Shown: positions 53,536-61,441 of the stretch, piece by piece
Layout of the letters: every line of letters begins with the position of its first letter
Position numbering within the stretch: the first letter of the stretch is position 1
DNA from: JBBSAT01 sp046351235
GTDB lineage: Bacteria > Myxococcota_A > Polyangia > Polyangiales > Sandaracinaceae
Length of the DNA stretch: 64,000 nucleotides
Assembly: GCA_046351235.1 (NCBI GenBank)
Contig: JAXLYV010000001.1
Location: 1,302,001-1,366,000, forward strand
Reading direction: 5' to 3'
Position numbers and translations under genes: made by a program
Notes under the pieces: generated by a model
What the model saw: only the letters and a program-made list of their open reading frames with translations
What the model was told of the DNA's origin: nothing
The model's database searches: none

Positions 53536-55407
53536 TCAGAGCGACTGGAGGTACGCGATCAAGTCGTCGATCTGCGCCGTGTCGAGCTGCGTCGTGTGCC
53601 CGTGCCGATCGAGGCCGCCGCCCGACAGCGCGAAGCGCTCGGCGAGCGTGCGGGCGCGCCCGTCGTGGAGATACGGCGCACGATAGGCGAGGCCGGCCAG
53701 CGAGGGCACCTGGAAAGCGCCGTCCGTGCCGACGTCGACGGTGGCCTCGTTCGAGCCGTGCTCGCCCGCGTGACAGCTCGTGCAGCCGACCTCGGCGCTC
53801 GCGAAGAGCGCGCGGCCTCGCGCGATGGCGTCGGTGTCCCCGAGCGGCGGCGTGAGCTGAGGAATCGCGTCGACGAAGCCGACGAGCGCCTCTTCGTACG
53901 CCGGGCCGATCTCGCCGGCGCCCATGCGCTGGCCCATGACGTCGGCGAGCAGCACGCTCATCGTCGAGAACTCCCCGTTCCAGTGGAACGGCGCCGTGCC
54001 CGCGATGCCGCCGCGCAGCGGGATCGTCCGACGCCCCCCGACCATCAAGAAGTTCCAGACGTGGCCGTCGTCGCCGCCCTCGGGATGGCACGACGCGCAC
54101 GCGATGCCGGCGCCCACGTCCGCGTGGAACATGTCGAGCCCGGTGTCCGCGTGCCCGCCGTGGCCGTAGTCGATGCGCACCATGCCCTGCCGCGTGACGC
54201 GATGGACCGCATCGGGTGCGCGCGTCTGGATGAGGACCGAGCCATCGCTCGTGTATGCGACCGCGACCGCGCGCCCTTCCTGGAGATCGACGCAGCGTCC
54301 GGCGTCCGCGCGCGGGCCCTCCGGGGCGCCGGCCCCCTCGATGATCGACACGACGAGCGCCTGACAGCCGCTGCCCGGCGTCGTGCCCGCCACCGCGAGC
54401 GCGAGCTCCGATGCATCGGGCGCGACCGCGACGTCGACCACCAGCGTGGCCCCGAAGAGCGGAGTCCCTTGGAGCTGGGTCACGCCGTCGAGCAGCGCGA
54501 CCATCGGCTGCACGAGCGGCCCGGTCATCGCCGTGCCGTAGGCGGTGGGGTTGGTGACGTCCACGCTCTCCTCGGACTCCGACTGGTACACGGCCGCGAC
54601 GCCGCCGCCGGGGCGCGAGATCGTGCGCCAGACCACGTGCGAGGTCGCGTTGCGGAGCGTGTCGGCGGGGAGCGCCGTGGGCCGGAGCGTCTCGAACGTC
54701 GCGCGCGAGACCTCCACGACGAGCCCGTCGTGGAAGCGCGAGACGAAGAGGCGATCGCCGTCGAGGACGACGTCGCGGAGATCGGGGCCGAGCTGCGCGA
54801 CGCGGGTCGGCGCGGCCTCGGGCGCCGTCGGCAACGCGACCAGCTCGCCGCTCGCACAGGCGACGTAGAGCGTGTCGAGCTCGGCATCGAACGCGAGGCC
54901 GCGCGGCTCGGGGCAGATGCTGCGCGTCGCGAGGATGGACGGCCTGCTCGGATCGGAGACGTCGACCGTCGCCACTGCGCCCTGCCGGCGAAGCACGACG
55001 TGGGCGCGCGCCGAGGAATCGAGGACGACGCGCCCCGGCTCGGCGCCATGCGCGAAGGCGACCTCGCCGCGGAGCGCGCCCGCAGTGGAGTCCACGATCT
55101 CGAGGCGGTCTTCCTCGGGGAACGACGCGTACGCCAGCGAATCGGTGGCCGAGGCCGTCAGCGTTCCTCCGGCGATCGCGGGAGGGCGCTCGGCCGCGAC
55201 TTGCACGGGACCGAAGACCTCCTCGATCGAGGGCCGCGGGAGCGACCCGTCCGTGACGAAGATCCCGCCATCGTGCCTGGGCACGACCGATCCGTCGCTC
55301 CCGGGCGGCCGCGATGCATCCGGCCGCGCGTCGGCGCCGGTGCCCGCACACGCCCCCGCGAGGCTGCCCACGACCAAGAACCAGATGGCACGGCTGCTGT
55401 GTCTCAT
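53536..55407 (-). CDS. Lipoprotein with propeller-like domain and dihaem cytochrome c region
   Basis: 623 aa. ATG 55407 is chosen because GGGAGGAG lies just upstream and a lipobox signal follows (FLVVGSLAGAC, Cys19). Residues of about 60-400 have propeller-type strands (DRLEIVDSTAGALRGEVAF, GLAFDAELDTLYVACASGELVALP). The C-terminal region carries two haem c sites, CASCH near 436 and CTSCH near 541, with VPSLAGLAYRAPYLHDGRARTLAERF, the wording of bacterial cytochrome c peroxidase/MauG relatives. It is likely an outer-surface electron-transfer protein or oxidase. A longer start at 55452 lacks a ribosome site. Confidence 0.88.
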   Translation of the reverse strand: MRHSSRAIWFLVVGSLAGACAGTGADARPDASRPPGSDGSVVPRHDGGIFVTDGSLPRPSIEEVFGPVQVAAERPPAIAGGTLTASATDSLAYASFPEEDRLEIVDSTAGALRGEVAFAHGAEPGRVVLDSSARAHVVLRRQGAVATVDVSDPSRPSILATRSICPEPRGLAFDAELDTLYVACASGELVALPTAPEAAPTRVAQLGPDLRDVVLDGDRLFVSRFHDGLVVEVSRATFETLRPTALPADTLRNATSHVVWRTISRPGGGVAAVYQSESEESVDVTNPTAYGTAMTGPLVQPMVALLDGVTQLQGTPLFGATLVVDVAVAPDASELALAVAGTTPGSGCQALVVSIIEGAGAPEGPRADAGRCVDLQEGRAVAVAYTSDGSVLIQTRAPDAVHRVTRQGMVRIDYGHGGHADTGLDMFHADVGAGIACASCHPEGGDDGHVWNFLMVGGRRTIPLRGGIAGTAPFHWNGEFSTMSVLLADVMGQRMGAGEIGPAYEEALVGFVDAIPQLTPPLGDTDAIARGRALFASAEVGCTSCHAGEHGSNEATVDVGTDGAFQVPSLAGLAYRAPYLHDGRARTLAERFALSGGGLDRHGHTTQLDTAQIDDLIAYLQSL

Positions 55408-55545
55408 CGCTCCTCCCGGGGCTTCGTGGCCGGCGTCCGCCCCGCCCGTCACCCGGAAGGTCAGCTCGATTGTTTCGAGCGCCGGGCGGACGCAGCGGCC
55501 TGGGCATGACCTCCGCCGCGCGTCGTGTTAGGACAGCGGCCCGCG

Positions 55546-56388
55546 ATGGCCTGGTTCAACAAGACGCGTGCATCGCTCGACGCCTCCGAGAAGCAGACGA
55601 TCGGGCGCGGCGTGTTCCGCCGCTGCGACGAGTGTGGCGCGACGCTCCGCGCCGAAGAGTTCACGGAGAACCTCGAGGTCTGTCCGCAGTGCCAGCACCA
55701 CTACGCGCTCTCGAGCGAGTCGTGGGTGGACCTGCTGCTCGACCCGGGCTCGTTCGAGGAGCTCGACAACGGCCTCTTCGCCGGCGACCCGCTCGCCTTC
55801 AACGACAGCCGGCCCTATCCCGAGCGCATCAAGGCGACCCGCAAGAAGACGGGCGTCGAGGACGCCATCATGGTGGGCGAAGGCCAGCTCGACGGCCGCG
55901 CCGTCCAGTTCGGCAGCTTCGTGTTCCGCTTCATGGGCGGCTCGATGGGCTCGGTCGTCGGCGAGAAGATCACGCGCATGTTCGAGCGCGGCACCGCCAA
56001 GCGGCAGCCCGTGATCCTGCTCTCGGCCTCGGGCGGCGCGCGCATGCAGGAAGGCGTGCTCTCGCTGATGCAGATGGCCAAGACCGTCTCGGCGCTCGGG
56101 CGCCTGCGCGCGACGGGGATGCCTTTCCTCAGCGTGCTCCTCAACCCGACGACGGGCGGCGTGGCGGCGAGCTTCGCGCTCCTCGGCGACGTGAACGTGG
56201 CCGAGCCCAAGGCGCAGATCGGGTTCGCCGGCGCCCGCGTGATCGAGAACACGATCCGCCAGAAGCTGCCCGAGGGCTTCCAGCGCTCCGAGTTCCTGCT
56301 CGATCACGGCATGGTCGACATCATCGCGCCGCGGCACGAGATGCGCGCCACGCTCGCGCGCGTGCTCGGCCACCTCGTCGGCGGATGA
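55546..56388 (+). CDS. accD: Acetyl-CoA carboxylase carboxyltransferase subunit beta
   Basis: 280 aa. Four-Cys zinc ribbon CDEC (Cys27, Cys30) and CPQC (Cys46, Cys49), followed by the carboxyltransferase fold with GSFVFRFMGGSMGSVVGEK, LLSASGGARMQEG, LLNPTTGGVAASFA and GFAGARVIENTIRQKLPEGFQ. With AccA it transfers carboxyl from biotin to acetyl-CoA, giving malonyl-CoA for fatty acid synthesis. accA is not in the window. The stop overlaps folC (ATGA), a common gene order. Confidence 0.98.
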   Translation: MAWFNKTRASLDASEKQTIGRGVFRRCDECGATLRAEEFTENLEVCPQCQHHYALSSESWVDLLLDPGSFEELDNGLFAGDPLAFNDSRPYPERIKATRKKTGVEDAIMVGEGQLDGRAVQFGSFVFRFMGGSMGSVVGEKITRMFERGTAKRQPVILLSASGGARMQEGVLSLMQMAKTVSALGRLRATGMPFLSVLLNPTTGGVAASFALLGDVNVAEPKAQIGFAGARVIENTIRQKLPEGFQRSEFLLDHGMVDIIAPRHEMRATLARVLGHLVGG

Positions 56389-57710
56389 GCCCCGCGCGCG
56401 GACAGCGCGACGCGGCCGAGCGCTACGAAGAGAGCCGGGCCTGGCTCTACGGCCTCGCGCGCGGCGGCGTGAAGCTCGGCCTCGAGCGCATCGAGGAGAT
56501 CGCCGCGGCGCTCGCGCATCCGGAGGCCTTCGCCCCGGCGGTGATCGTGGCGGGCACGAACGGCAAGGGCAGCGTGTCGGCGATGATCCACGGCGCGCTC
56601 GTGGCGGCGCGCGTGCGCGCGGGCCTGTTCACCTCGCCGCACCTGCACACGGTGCGCGAGCGCATCCGCCTGGGGCGCGCCCCGATCTCGGAGACGGCCT
56701 TCGTGCGCGAGGTCGATCGGCTGCGGGCCGTCGTGGCCACGGGCGCCTGCCCCGAGCCGACCTTCTTCGAGGCGATCACGGCGCTCGGCTGGAGCGCGAT
56801 GCGCAGCGCGAAGATCGAGCTCGAGGTGCTCGAGGTCGGCCTCGGCGGGCGGCTCGACGCGACGAACGCGACGAAGAACGTCCACGCGACGGCCATCACC
56901 TCGATCGGCATGGACCACGAGGCCTACCTCGGGAGCACGATCGAGCGGATCGCGCGCGAGAAGGCCGGCATCTTGCGGCGCGGCGTGCCAGCCGTCGTCT
57001 CGGTGGACGATCGCGGCGCGCTCCGCGAGATCCGTCGAATCGCGCGCCAGCGCGGCGCGAAGCTCTTCGTCGTCGGCGAGGACGTGCAGATCGACGAGCG
57101 GCCCGACGGGATGCGCGTCACGATCGGACGACGGCGCATCGGCGGCCTCGTGCCCGGGCTCGCGGGCGCGCATCAGCGGCGCAACGCAGCGATCGCGGCG
57201 GCCACGCTCCTCTTGCTCCGCTCGGCGCGCCAGCCGATCCCCGACGACGCGATCCGGCGCGGCATCGGCCGCGTGGACTGGCCGGGGCGCCTCGAGCGCG
57301 TCGAGGGGACGCCCTCGCTCCTCTTCGATGCCGCGCACAACCCCGACGGCGCCCTCGCCCTCGCGGCGCATCTCTCGGCGCTCCGGAGCACGGAGTCCGC
57401 CGCGAGGCGGCGCGTGCTGCTCTTCGGGGTGATGGCCGACAAGGACTGGCCGGCGATGCTCCGCACGCTCTCGCCCGAGATCGACGAGCGCGTCTACGTC
57501 GCGCCCGCGCTCGGTCGCGCCGAGAAGCTCGTGCACCTCGACGCGTTCGCGCCGGGCCTCTCGGCCGCGAGCGTGGCCGAAGGTCTCGCGCTCGCGAAGG
57601 CGCGCGCCGGCGCGAACGGGCTCGTGGTGGTGGCGGGCTCCATCTTCGTGCTCGCCGAGGCGCGCGCGGCGGCCCTGGGGATCGCCCAGGAGCCGCCGAT
57701 CGCGATGTAG
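56385..57710 (+). CDS. folC: Folylpolyglutamate synthase / dihydrofolate synthase
   Basis: 441 aa. Mur-ligase fold with ATP loop VAGTNGKGSVSAMI (57-70), FTSPHLHTVRERIR, EVGLGGRLDATN, TSIGMDHEAYLGSTIERIAREKAGI and FDAAHNPDGALAL. It adds glutamate to dihydropteroate or folates in the cytoplasm. Coupled to accD through a 4-nt overlap. Both activities or only the polyglutamate one cannot be distinguished from sequence. Confidence 0.97.
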   Translation: MSPARGQRDAAERYEESRAWLYGLARGGVKLGLERIEEIAAALAHPEAFAPAVIVAGTNGKGSVSAMIHGALVAARVRAGLFTSPHLHTVRERIRLGRAPISETAFVREVDRLRAVVATGACPEPTFFEAITALGWSAMRSAKIELEVLEVGLGGRLDATNATKNVHATAITSIGMDHEAYLGSTIERIAREKAGILRRGVPAVVSVDDRGALREIRRIARQRGAKLFVVGEDVQIDERPDGMRVTIGRRRIGGLVPGLAGAHQRRNAAIAAATLLLLRSARQPIPDDAIRRGIGRVDWPGRLERVEGTPSLLFDAAHNPDGALALAAHLSALRSTESAARRRVLLFGVMADKDWPAMLRTLSPEIDERVYVAPALGRAEKLVHLDAFAPGLSAASVAEGLALAKARAGANGLVVVAGSIFVLAEARAAALGIAQEPPIAM

Positions 57711-57719
57711 CCGCGCGCG

Positions 57720-59138
57720 TCAGCGCCGACGACGGCGCACGACGAAGAGCAACGCGATCCCGGCGAGGAGCCAGCTCGGCGCCGGGCGCGCCTCGACGCT
57801 GCACCCGCATCCACCGGCCGTGGACGGGCCGGCACGGTGGCCACCGTCGCCCGCCGGGCTCGCGTCCGCGGGCGGCGGGCCGGCATCGGCGATCGGCGCC
57901 GCGTGCGACGAGGCGTGCACGTGCAGCGCGAGCGCCGCCGTGTCGGGATCGTTCGTCGTGAGCGTCACGAGCGCGTCGACGTCCTCGACGTCGGTCGGCG
58001 TGTACGTGACGAGCAGCGCGCGGCTCGAGTGCGGCGGCAGGCGCATGTCGCTCGGCGCGACCGTCATCGCCCCGCCCGGCGGGACCACGTGCACCACGAG
58101 GTCCGCCTCGCCGTCGTTGCGCACGACGGCCATGTCGGAGGCCTCCTGCCCGATCTCCACGTCACCGAGCTCGAGCGTGTCGGGATCGAGCGCCACGTCC
58201 GGGAGCGGCACGTGCACGGTCTGCTCCTGGAACGAGGTCTCGGACTCCGTCTGTACGACGTGGAGAGGCAGCGAGAACGACGCGAGGTCCCAGCGGCGCC
58301 CGGCGAGCGTGACGTAGACGGCCGGCGTCATCGTGACGACGCCGTCGTAGTAGAGGTGGCCGTGCGGCAGCACCGTGACGTCGACGCTCGGGCCGAACCC
58401 GAGCGTGCGGTTCATCGGCGGGAGCGGCACGACGCCCCCCTCGTTCGAGATGAAGCTCGGGCTGTTCGCGATGTCGATGCGATCGCTCTGGTAGCTCGTG
58501 GAGAGGCTCGCGACGGCGGTGAGATCGATGCCGCCGTCGATCCCGGGGATCGAGACGCCGGCGAGCGACGAGATGCTGATGCCGACGACGCGGACCGGGC
58601 TCGTCGAGTCCATCACGGTGATCGGCCGCGGCGTGGCGCCCGTGAGCACGAAGGGATCGAACGTCGTCTCGGCGGCGAGCCGCAGATCGCGCGGGAACGA
58701 GCCCGGGAGCGGGATGTCGCCCGTGAAGTCGTAGGTCGCGCCGCCGACCTCGAGGTGCAGGCGGATCTCAGCGACGATCTCGAAGCCGTACGCCATCGCG
58801 AGGCGACCGGCGTCGGGACGCCCCGGCACCGCGACCTGCACCGCGCGCATCGGCGGCGTGGTCGGCCACGAGGTGACGACGCTGCCGCCCATCTCGACCT
58901 CGCTCTCGGCCATGGCGAGGAAGGCGAAGTGGACCTGGATCGGCGAGCCGGCCGGCACCCAGCCGCTGTCGAGGGAGATCGAGGGGATCGCGGCGGCGCG
59001 GTGCACGAAGTCCACGTCGCCGGAGAAGCACTGGTCGGTCGGCACGTCGGGCCCGGTCGGGCACTGCGCGCGCGCAGGGGCGGACGCGAGGGCGAAGAGA
59101 GAGGCGAGCAAGCAGGCGACGGCGAGCCGGAAGCGCAT
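57720..59138 (-). CDS. Exported protein with MYXO-CTERM sorting tail
   Basis: 472 aa. Signal peptide (LAVACLLASLFALASAPARAQC). The body is all beta. An Ig-like segment (about 330-420: DVEIGQEASDMAVVRNDGEADLVV then LLVTYTPTDVEDVDALVTLTTNDPD) resembles the ASH/Abnormal-spindle-type domain seen in exported proteins. A Pro/Ala linker leads to AGGCGCSVEARPAPSW, a hydrophobic helix and five Arg, a textbook MYXO-CTERM signal. Such proteins are processed at the Cys and lipid-anchored or released at the myxobacterial surface. Ligand unknown. Confidence 0.88.
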   Translation of the reverse strand: MRFRLAVACLLASLFALASAPARAQCPTGPDVPTDQCFSGDVDFVHRAAAIPSISLDSGWVPAGSPIQVHFAFLAMAESEVEMGGSVVTSWPTTPPMRAVQVAVPGRPDAGRLAMAYGFEIVAEIRLHLEVGGATYDFTGDIPLPGSFPRDLRLAAETTFDPFVLTGATPRPITVMDSTSPVRVVGISISSLAGVSIPGIDGGIDLTAVASLSTSYQSDRIDIANSPSFISNEGGVVPLPPMNRTLGFGPSVDVTVLPHGHLYYDGVVTMTPAVYVTLAGRRWDLASFSLPLHVVQTESETSFQEQTVHVPLPDVALDPDTLELGDVEIGQEASDMAVVRNDGEADLVVHVVPPGGAMTVAPSDMRLPPHSSRALLVTYTPTDVEDVDALVTLTTNDPDTAALALHVHASSHAAPIADAGPPPADASPAGDGGHRAGPSTAGGCGCSVEARPAPSWLLAGIALLFVVRRRRR

Positions 59139-59229
59139 GACGGGATCGAATCACGAGGGCGCTTGCGGGCGCAACGGTCTCGCGCGGACGCGTGTTTCGG
59201 GGGCGACGCCGCGACGCCATCGACCGCTG

Positions 59230-59265
59230 TTGACGTTGCCATCGTACGATGGCAACATTTCGGAA
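59230..59265 (+). promoter_or_regulatory. Promoter with 22-bp perfect palindrome; apparently leaderless
   Basis: TTGACG (59230-59235) could be a -35. 17 bp further, CAACAT (59253-59258) could be a -10. A perfect palindrome, GTTGCCATCGT and its exact complement (59235-59256), fills the spacer and touches both boxes. Transcription would start at about 59265, which is the A of the ATG. A bound dimer would block or reshape this promoter; the MerR-type regulator two genes on is a candidate, as would be a TetR protein elsewhere. Confidence 0.6.
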
Positions 59266-60119
59266 TGCTCCACCCCGACGAGACGACCGAGAAGACGACG
59301 ACGGAACGGCGGCGCATCCCGGTGCGCGCCCCCCACTTCGCGCTCGACGACGTGACCCGCGGCTGGCTCGCGACCGATCCGGTCGCCTCGGACGTGGTCG
59401 ATGCGCTCAGCCTGATCTTCCCCGAGGGCGAGCGCTTCTTCATCCGCAGCGTGCAGGCCTACGCGCACCTCTACGAGAGCGACCCCGAGCAGCGCGCGCG
59501 TGTGCGCGGCTTCGTGGGCCAGGAAGGACGACACGGCCACGAGCACGATCGGATGAACCGCTCGCTCGCGGCGCGCGGGCACGACGTGGCGGGCTATCAC
59601 CGCTTCTACACGACGCTCATGTACCGCTTCGTGGAGCCGGCGACGCCGCCGCACCTGCGATTGGCGTCGACGGCCGCGCTCGAGCACATGACGGCCACGC
59701 TCGCCGAGGTCGCGCTCACGACCGACGTGCTCGCGGACGCGCACCCCGAGCTCGCGCGCCTCTTGCGCTGGCACGCCGCCGAGGAGATCGAGCACCGCAG
59801 CGTCGCCTTCGACGTGCTCCAGCGCGTCGACCCCCGCCTGCGCACGCGCGCGATCGGCCTCGCGATCGGCATCGCGACGCTGACGGTCGCCTGGAGCACG
59901 GCGTTCGCGATGCTCCGCTTCGAGGACCGCGGGAAGGACCCCCGCCCGAAGGATGCGGCTCGCTCGCGCCGCTTCTGGCGGGCCGCCGATCGCAGCGTGC
60001 CGTACGTGGTCGGTAGCGTGCGGCGCTACCTGCGCCGGGGGTTCCATCCGGATCACGACCTCGCGCCGCGGGTCGAGCGTGCCTTCGAGGCGGCCGTGGC
60101 CGAGCTCGCGCCCGCCTGA
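59265..60119 (+). CDS. Ferritin-like predicted metal-dependent hydrolase
   Basis: 284 aa. Matches the PF10118-type family of predicted metal-dependent hydrolases. The putative diiron ligands are seen in FVGQEGRHGHEHDRMN, in ALEHMTATLAEVAL and in LLRWHAAEEIEHRSVAFDVL. A hydrophobic stretch (about 205-225, AIGLAIGIATLTVAWSTAFAML) suggests membrane contact. The substrate is unknown. The ATG lies only 7 nt beyond the probable -10, with no ribosome site, so the messenger may be leaderless. It is followed by a MerR-type regulator on the same strand after 95 nt. Confidence 0.85.
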   Translation: MLHPDETTEKTTTERRRIPVRAPHFALDDVTRGWLATDPVASDVVDALSLIFPEGERFFIRSVQAYAHLYESDPEQRARVRGFVGQEGRHGHEHDRMNRSLAARGHDVAGYHRFYTTLMYRFVEPATPPHLRLASTAALEHMTATLAEVALTTDVLADAHPELARLLRWHAAEEIEHRSVAFDVLQRVDPRLRTRAIGLAIGIATLTVAWSTAFAMLRFEDRGKDPRPKDAARSRRFWRAADRSVPYVVGSVRRYLRRGFHPDHDLAPRVERAFEAAVAELAPA

Positions 60120-60203
60120 TCGGCTGCTCGGCTCGCCTCCGGGCCGAGCACTCTTTGCCGAGCACGGATCCTCGCCGCTTGACGACGCGCCCGGTTTCGC
60201 GGG

Positions 60204-60216
60204 ATGGCGTCGCCAT
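60204..60216 (+). promoter_or_regulatory. Inverted repeat at the MerR-type gene start
   Basis: ATGGCG-T-CGCCAT. It shares ATGGC with the 59235-59256 palindrome, which would fit one regulator binding both. The half-site is short, so chance is possible. Confidence 0.3.
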
Positions 60217-61012
60217 GGTGCGCCGTCCTCCCCGCTCGACCCCTCCTGCGAGCCCGCCCGCGCCCCCGCGCGGGATGCGCATCGAGGAGCTCGCCGAGCG
60301 CGCGCGGACGACGGTGCGCAACGTGCGCGCCTATCGCGAGAAGGGCCTCTTGCCCGCGCCGCGCCAAGAAGGTCGCGTCTCGTACTACGACGAGAGCCAC
60401 CTGGCGCGCCTACGCACCATCGCGGCCCTGCTCGAGCGCGGCTACTCGATCGCGAACATCAAGGAGCTCACGGGCGCGTGGGCTCACGGCCGGCGCCTCG
60501 AGGACGTGCTCGGGCTCGAGGCCGCGGTCACCTCCCCCTTCAACGACGAGCGGCCCGAGGTGGTGGAGGCCGGACGGCTCTTGGCCGAGCTCGGGCCCGA
60601 GGTCACGCCGAACGTGCTCGCCCGCGCGCTCGAGCTCGGCGTGCTCGAGCTGGCGGGCACCGAGCTCCGCGCCCCGAGCCCCCGCCTGCTCGCCGCCGGG
60701 CTCGAGCTGACGCGCGTGGGCGTGCCCATCGAGGCGCTGCTCACCGAGCTCGGCGTGCTGCGTCCGGCCGTGGAGCAGATCGCGCGGCGCTTCGTGCGCC
60801 TCTTCGCGCGCCACGTGCTCGACGCGCAGGGCGCCAAGACGGCGCGCGGTGCCGCGCTGCGCAAGATCGAGCACGCGGTCCGTCAGGTGAGGCCGCTCGC
60901 GCTCCGGGTGGTCGAGGTCGAGCTCGCGCAGGCGCTCGATCGGGAGATCCGCGATCAGCTCACGACCCAGCTCGAGCGAGCCCTCGTGGGGCGCAAGAAC
61001 GGCCAGCGCTGA
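60215..61012 (+). CDS. MerR-family transcriptional regulator
   Basis: 265 aa from ATG 60215; ATG 60275 (MRIEELAERA) is a strong alternative, as most MerR proteins begin near there. The winged-helix head reads MRIEELAERARTTVRNVRAYREKGLLPAPRQEGRVSYYDESHLARLRTIAALLERGYSIANIKEL. The C-terminal 150 residues are helical and lack the Cys of metal sensors, suggesting a hydrophobic or other organic effector. A 13-bp inverted repeat, ATGGCG-T-CGCCAT (60204-60216), overlaps the first start codon and may be autoregulatory. The palindrome upstream of the preceding gene also contains CGATGGC. Confidence 0.88.
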   Translation: MVRRPPRSTPPASPPAPPRGMRIEELAERARTTVRNVRAYREKGLLPAPRQEGRVSYYDESHLARLRTIAALLERGYSIANIKELTGAWAHGRRLEDVLGLEAAVTSPFNDERPEVVEAGRLLAELGPEVTPNVLARALELGVLELAGTELRAPSPRLLAAGLELTRVGVPIEALLTELGVLRPAVEQIARRFVRLFARHVLDAQGAKTARGAALRKIEHAVRQVRPLALRVVEVELAQALDREIRDQLTTQLERALVGRKNGQR

Positions 61013-61084
61013 GCGCGCGCCGCCCGCCGCCCTCACCCGGAGCGCTCGGTGTCCAACGGCCCCCGATCTCGCGGGGCGCCGTGC

Positions 61085-61315
61085 TCAGCGGGGCGCTTCT
61101 TTGCTGCCCACGACGGTGAGGTTGAGCCCCACCTGCACCGGGAGCGCCTTGCCGTCGACGGTGATGGTCATCTTGCCGTTGATGTTCCAGCCGAAGGAGC
61201 CGGTGGAGAACGCCTTCACGTCGGCGGTCATCTCCTGGCCGGCGATGACGACCTTCACGGCCTCGGCCTTCTCGAGGAACTGGGCGAGCGATACGGGGGG
61301 CGGGGTCTTGGCCAT
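61085..61315 (-). CDS. Small protein of unknown function
   Basis: 76 aa. The N-terminus has a helix (SLAQFLEKAEAVKVVIAG), and the rest is beta-like: ADVKAFSTGSFGWNINGKMTITVDGKALPVQVGLNLTVVGS. No signal peptide, Cys or motif. The regular strand pattern with compositional bias of a folded protein supports it being real. It is convergent with the MerR gene and divergent from the acyl-CoA synthetase. Confidence 0.65.
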   Translation of the reverse strand: MAKTPPPVSLAQFLEKAEAVKVVIAGQEMTADVKAFSTGSFGWNINGKMTITVDGKALPVQVGLNLTVVGSKEAPR

Positions 61316-61441
61316 GCGCGAACGCTAACACGCGGGGGTCCGGCCCGGACCGCGTCGATCCCCATTGGCGCACGCGCTCGATCGTGCTTAGTCCCGAGGA
61401 GGGGCGCGCCTTCTTCTCGCCGCGCGCCCAGGGGCATCCGT

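Noticed and set aside
55408..55452. A longer start for the dihaem lipoprotein at 55452
   Set aside because: GGGAGGAG directly precedes ATG 55407, and the signal peptide starts there; the extension is Gly/Ala-rich and unrelated to an export signal.
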